This document shows positions 14,796-15,161 of a stretch of DNA of 15,161 nucleotides, piece by piece. Position 1 is the first letter of the stretch, and the number at the start of each line of letters is the position of its first letter. A program made the translations under genes and the position numbers. The notes under the pieces were generated by a model. That model was not told the origin of the DNA. It saw only the letters and a program-made list of their open reading frames with translations, and did not search any database. Origin of the DNA: an uncultured Verrucomicrobiota bacterium (GTDB lineage Bacteria > Verrucomicrobiota > Verrucomicrobiia > Limisphaerales > JADLHS01); assembly GCA_937894935.1 (NCBI GenBank), contig CALAYC010000277.1, positions 1 through 15,161 of the forward strand, written 5' to 3'.

Positions 14796-14817
14796 CTTCG
14801 GCTTGCGAAGATTTTTT
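14796..14817 (+). terminator. Possible weak rho-independent terminator after murJ
   Basis: CTTCG, a 5-base loop and CGAAG, followed by A and six T. The stem is only five pairs, so termination is probably partial. Its T tract merges with the next gene's -35 box. Confidence 0.4.
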
Positions 14818-14845
14818 GACGCGCTATCGAGTTTCTGCGTCTAAT
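14816..14845 (+). promoter_or_regulatory. Promoter for the membrane fusion protein gene
   Basis: TTGACG (14816-14821), an 18-base spacer and TCTAAT (14840-14845), a good sigma-70-type match. The transcript would start about 9 bases before the ATG at 14861, leaving little room for a Shine-Dalgarno sequence; none is present. Confidence 0.5.
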
Positions 14846-14860
14846 GTTGCACTTGTCATT

Positions 14861-15161
14861 ATGGCTAAAGCGAAAAATTCCGGTGCAATGATGTGGTGGA
14901 TCGTCCTGCTGTTGCTCGTGGGTGCGGGCGCAGGCGGTTGGTGGTATTGGAACAAGAAACACAAGGCGGCGCCGGAATTCGTCACCACGAAGATTTCGCG
15001 CGGCAACATTACGCAGGCCGTGACTGCGACCGGCACATTGAATCCGGTGTTGAACGTGCAGGTGGGCAGTCAGATTTCCGGCAACATCCAGAAGCTCTTC
15101 GCTGACTTCAATTCCGTGGTGAAATCCAATCAGGTCATCGCACAACTCGATCCGGCAACTT
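14861..15161 (+). CDS. Membrane fusion protein / periplasmic adaptor of an efflux system (N-terminal part; runs off right edge)
   Basis: Only the first 100 residues are in the window. A basic N-terminus and one transmembrane anchor (about 10-30, MMWWIVLLLLVGAGAGGWWYW in outline) are followed by the adaptor start VTTKISRGNITQAVTATGTLNPVLNVQVGSQISGNIQKL. This is the first beta strand and the half-lipoyl motif of MacA/HlyD-type proteins, then VKSNQVIAQLDPA. Such adaptors link an inner-membrane RND or ABC pump to an outer-membrane channel. The residues fit the MacA-like branch that usually pairs with a MacB-type ABC transporter, but the partner genes lie outside the window. ATG 14861 has no Shine-Dalgarno sequence and follows a good promoter at 14816-14845. 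Confidence 0.88.
   Translation, partial: MAKAKNSGAMMWWIVLLLLVGAGAGGWWYWNKKHKAAPEFVTTKISRGNITQAVTATGTLNPVLNVQVGSQISGNIQKLFADFNSVVKSNQVIAQLDPAT

Overview
The window is a stretch of bacterial chromosome with moderately high GC. The gene style fits the Verrucomicrobiota/PVC group: a Tat-exported Gfo/Idh/MocA oxidoreductase, a YjeF-type fused NAD(P)HX repair enzyme, an HpnN-like MMPL transporter, and almost no Shine-Dalgarno sequences before start codons. The taxonomic placement is inferred from gene content and is not proven. I saw no rRNA, tRNA, CRISPR array or recognisable transposase or integrase. No gene-free stretch exceeds 300 bases; the longest, 1252-1482, holds nothing I can name.

Layout. 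Positions 1-1251 (minus) hold the N-terminal part of an RND/MMPL transporter that runs off the left edge. A YbjQ-family gene (1483-1833, minus) is divergent from trpB (1964-3178, plus). Directly after trpB comes a small accessory array. A Uma2/DUF820 gene (3196-3756) and a RelB/RelE-like toxin-antitoxin pair (3859-4339) are each followed immediately by a copy of the last 74 bases of trpB. Then come a double zinc-ribbon protein (4451-5269, plus) and a convergent PIN-like protein (5287-6243, minus), in sequence that looks less GC-rich than its surroundings. From about 6274 the housekeeping style resumes: a FemAB/BioF2-like GNAT protein (6316-7596), nadC (minus, 7645-8565), a secreted oxidoreductase (8675-10087) with a strong terminator, NAD(P)H-hydrate repair (10187-11596), argH (11668-13068), murJ (13178-14740), and the start of a membrane fusion protein (14861 to the right edge).

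The most unusual signal is the trpB 3'-end array. The intact trpB tail and two downstream copies (3754-3803 and 4337-4410) bracket the two toxin/nuclease-type cassettes. In both copies the first three bases of the repeat (TGA) form the stop codon of the preceding cassette gene. The same junction creates an ATGA overlap that opens a mini-ORF in the old trpB frame (16 and 24 codons). Differences between copies respect that frame: an in-frame 24-base deletion in one, and mostly silent changes in the other. This looks like repeated insertion of selfish modules at the trpB 3' end with a tail copy each time, or a mechanism not yet named. No trpA follows trpB in the window.

Genes here serve amino-acid synthesis (trpB, argH), NAD synthesis and repair (nadC, nnr) and envelope building (murJ, the MMPL transporter, the membrane fusion protein). 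They do not form one operon: most have their own start region, and several candidate promoters sit only 6-15 bases from the start codon, which suggests leaderless or short-leader mRNAs.
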